From Pseudomonadota bacterium (GTDB lineage Bacteria; Pseudomonadota; Gammaproteobacteria; Halothiobacillales; Halothiobacillaceae): a stretch of 5,478 nucleotides of DNA. Shown one piece after another: positions 5,295 through 5,478 of the stretch. Made by a program: the position numbers and the translations under genes. The notes beneath the pieces are model-generated. The model made no database searches. It saw only the letters and a program-made list of their open reading frames with translations, and was not told the origin of the DNA. Where the stretch lies: positions 1 to 5,478 of the forward strand of contig JAJYPA010000546.1 of assembly GCA_021795795.1 (NCBI GenBank). Direction: 5' to 3'. The stretch's first letter is position 1. Each line of letters starts with the position of its first letter.

Positions 5295-5470
5295 GAACGT
5301 CCACCTCTGGTCGATATTACTCATTCTGTGCCCAGAGGGGAATGTCCGCTCCCGCTGCCCTGCCGCCGTTGAAGTCTGTTGGTCGGCAGCTGCATTCCGC
5401 CCATTCACCCAACTATACGGTCGCTATTTTTAGTGGCTTTGGCCCTCGCATCAGAAAAAATCATCGTCGA

Positions 5471-5476
5471 TATAAT
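5471..5476 (+). promoter_or_regulatory. Isolated TATAAT at the window edge
   Basis: A perfect -10 hexamer lies 2 bp from the window end. At a 17-bp spacing the -35 position reads GCATCA, a poor match. It could drive a plus-strand gene beyond the window, which would be divergent from gajAB. It may equally be chance in an AT-rich stretch. Confidence 0.2.
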
Positions 5477-5478
5477 CT

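Larger units (their letters stand above)
5079..5478. other. Non-coding right flank upstream of gajA
   Basis: This 400-bp stretch contains no open frame that I can support. It carries the gajA leader and predicted promoter, the flanking 13-mer, paired hairpins, and a tract around 5340-5410 with AATGTCCGCT and GTCGGCAGCTGCATTC. That tract resembles the left-hand repeat-like tract in reverse orientation. A frame on the minus strand ending at 5405 could be the tail of a gene beyond the window, but 23 codons are too few to judge. Confidence 0.5.

Noticed and set aside
5405..5476. Possible tail of a minus-strand gene entering from the right edge
   Set aside because: Only 23 codons, no recognisable motif, and it runs into the repeat-like tract. 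There is not enough to support a gene.
1..5478. CRISPR array, tRNA or rRNA genes, complete insertion sequence
   Set aside because: I saw no regularly spaced direct repeats of CRISPR length, no cloverleaf with a T-loop consensus, no rRNA-like sequence, and no transposase with terminal repeats.

Overview
The window looks like accessory DNA, plasmid or integrated element, from a moderately GC-rich bacterium, most likely a proteobacterium. This rests on codon choice (many G/C third positions), Shine-Dalgarno-type starts, and a ParM-type partition operon next to an anti-phage system. I cannot name a genus from the sequence.

Left part, plus strand (1-911): three tightly packed genes. They are the last 28 codons of an actin-like ParM/StbA ATPase, a 149-residue protein with a predicted ribbon-helix-helix N-terminus that fits a ParR/StbB adaptor, and a 108-residue YbjQ/UPF0145 (DUF74) protein. 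The first two would form a type II plasmid partition module. The YbjQ protein is an unexplained third member of the operon.

Middle gap (912-1489): no convincing intact gene. It holds a hairpin just after ybjQ, a possible decayed coding fragment on the minus strand (about 1003-1152), three copies of a 10-bp motif, a 9-bp bulged hairpin, and a non-coding repeat-like tract (about 1375-1460). The plus-strand partition operon and the minus-strand defence operon converge on this gap.

Right part, minus strand (5078 down to 1490): a two-gene operon. The first gene encodes a 609-residue OLD-family protein (ABC-type ATPase plus TOPRIM nuclease domain). The second encodes a 582-residue UvrD/Rep-like SF1A helicase. 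A class 2 OLD nuclease followed directly by a UvrD-like helicase is the signature of the Gabija anti-phage system (GajA-GajB). In known Gabija the two proteins form one large complex: GajA cuts or nicks DNA and GajB is thought to be activated by DNA ends. Unusual here are a TOPRIM domain that appears to lack the second acid of the DxD motif (D469-F-I471), and a perfect 13-bp stem-loop at the gajA/gajB junction just before the gajB start.

Right flank (5079-5478): a plausible minus-strand promoter for the Gabija operon (5211-5238), a small AT-rich palindrome in the leader, and otherwise non-coding sequence. A perfect 13-bp sequence in this flank (5262-5274) recurs in inverted orientation on the other side of the operon (1445-1457). 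Each copy is accompanied, in the same order, by an AGCGG[A/C]CATTC motif, so the Gabija operon is bracketed by inverted copies of a related non-coding element.
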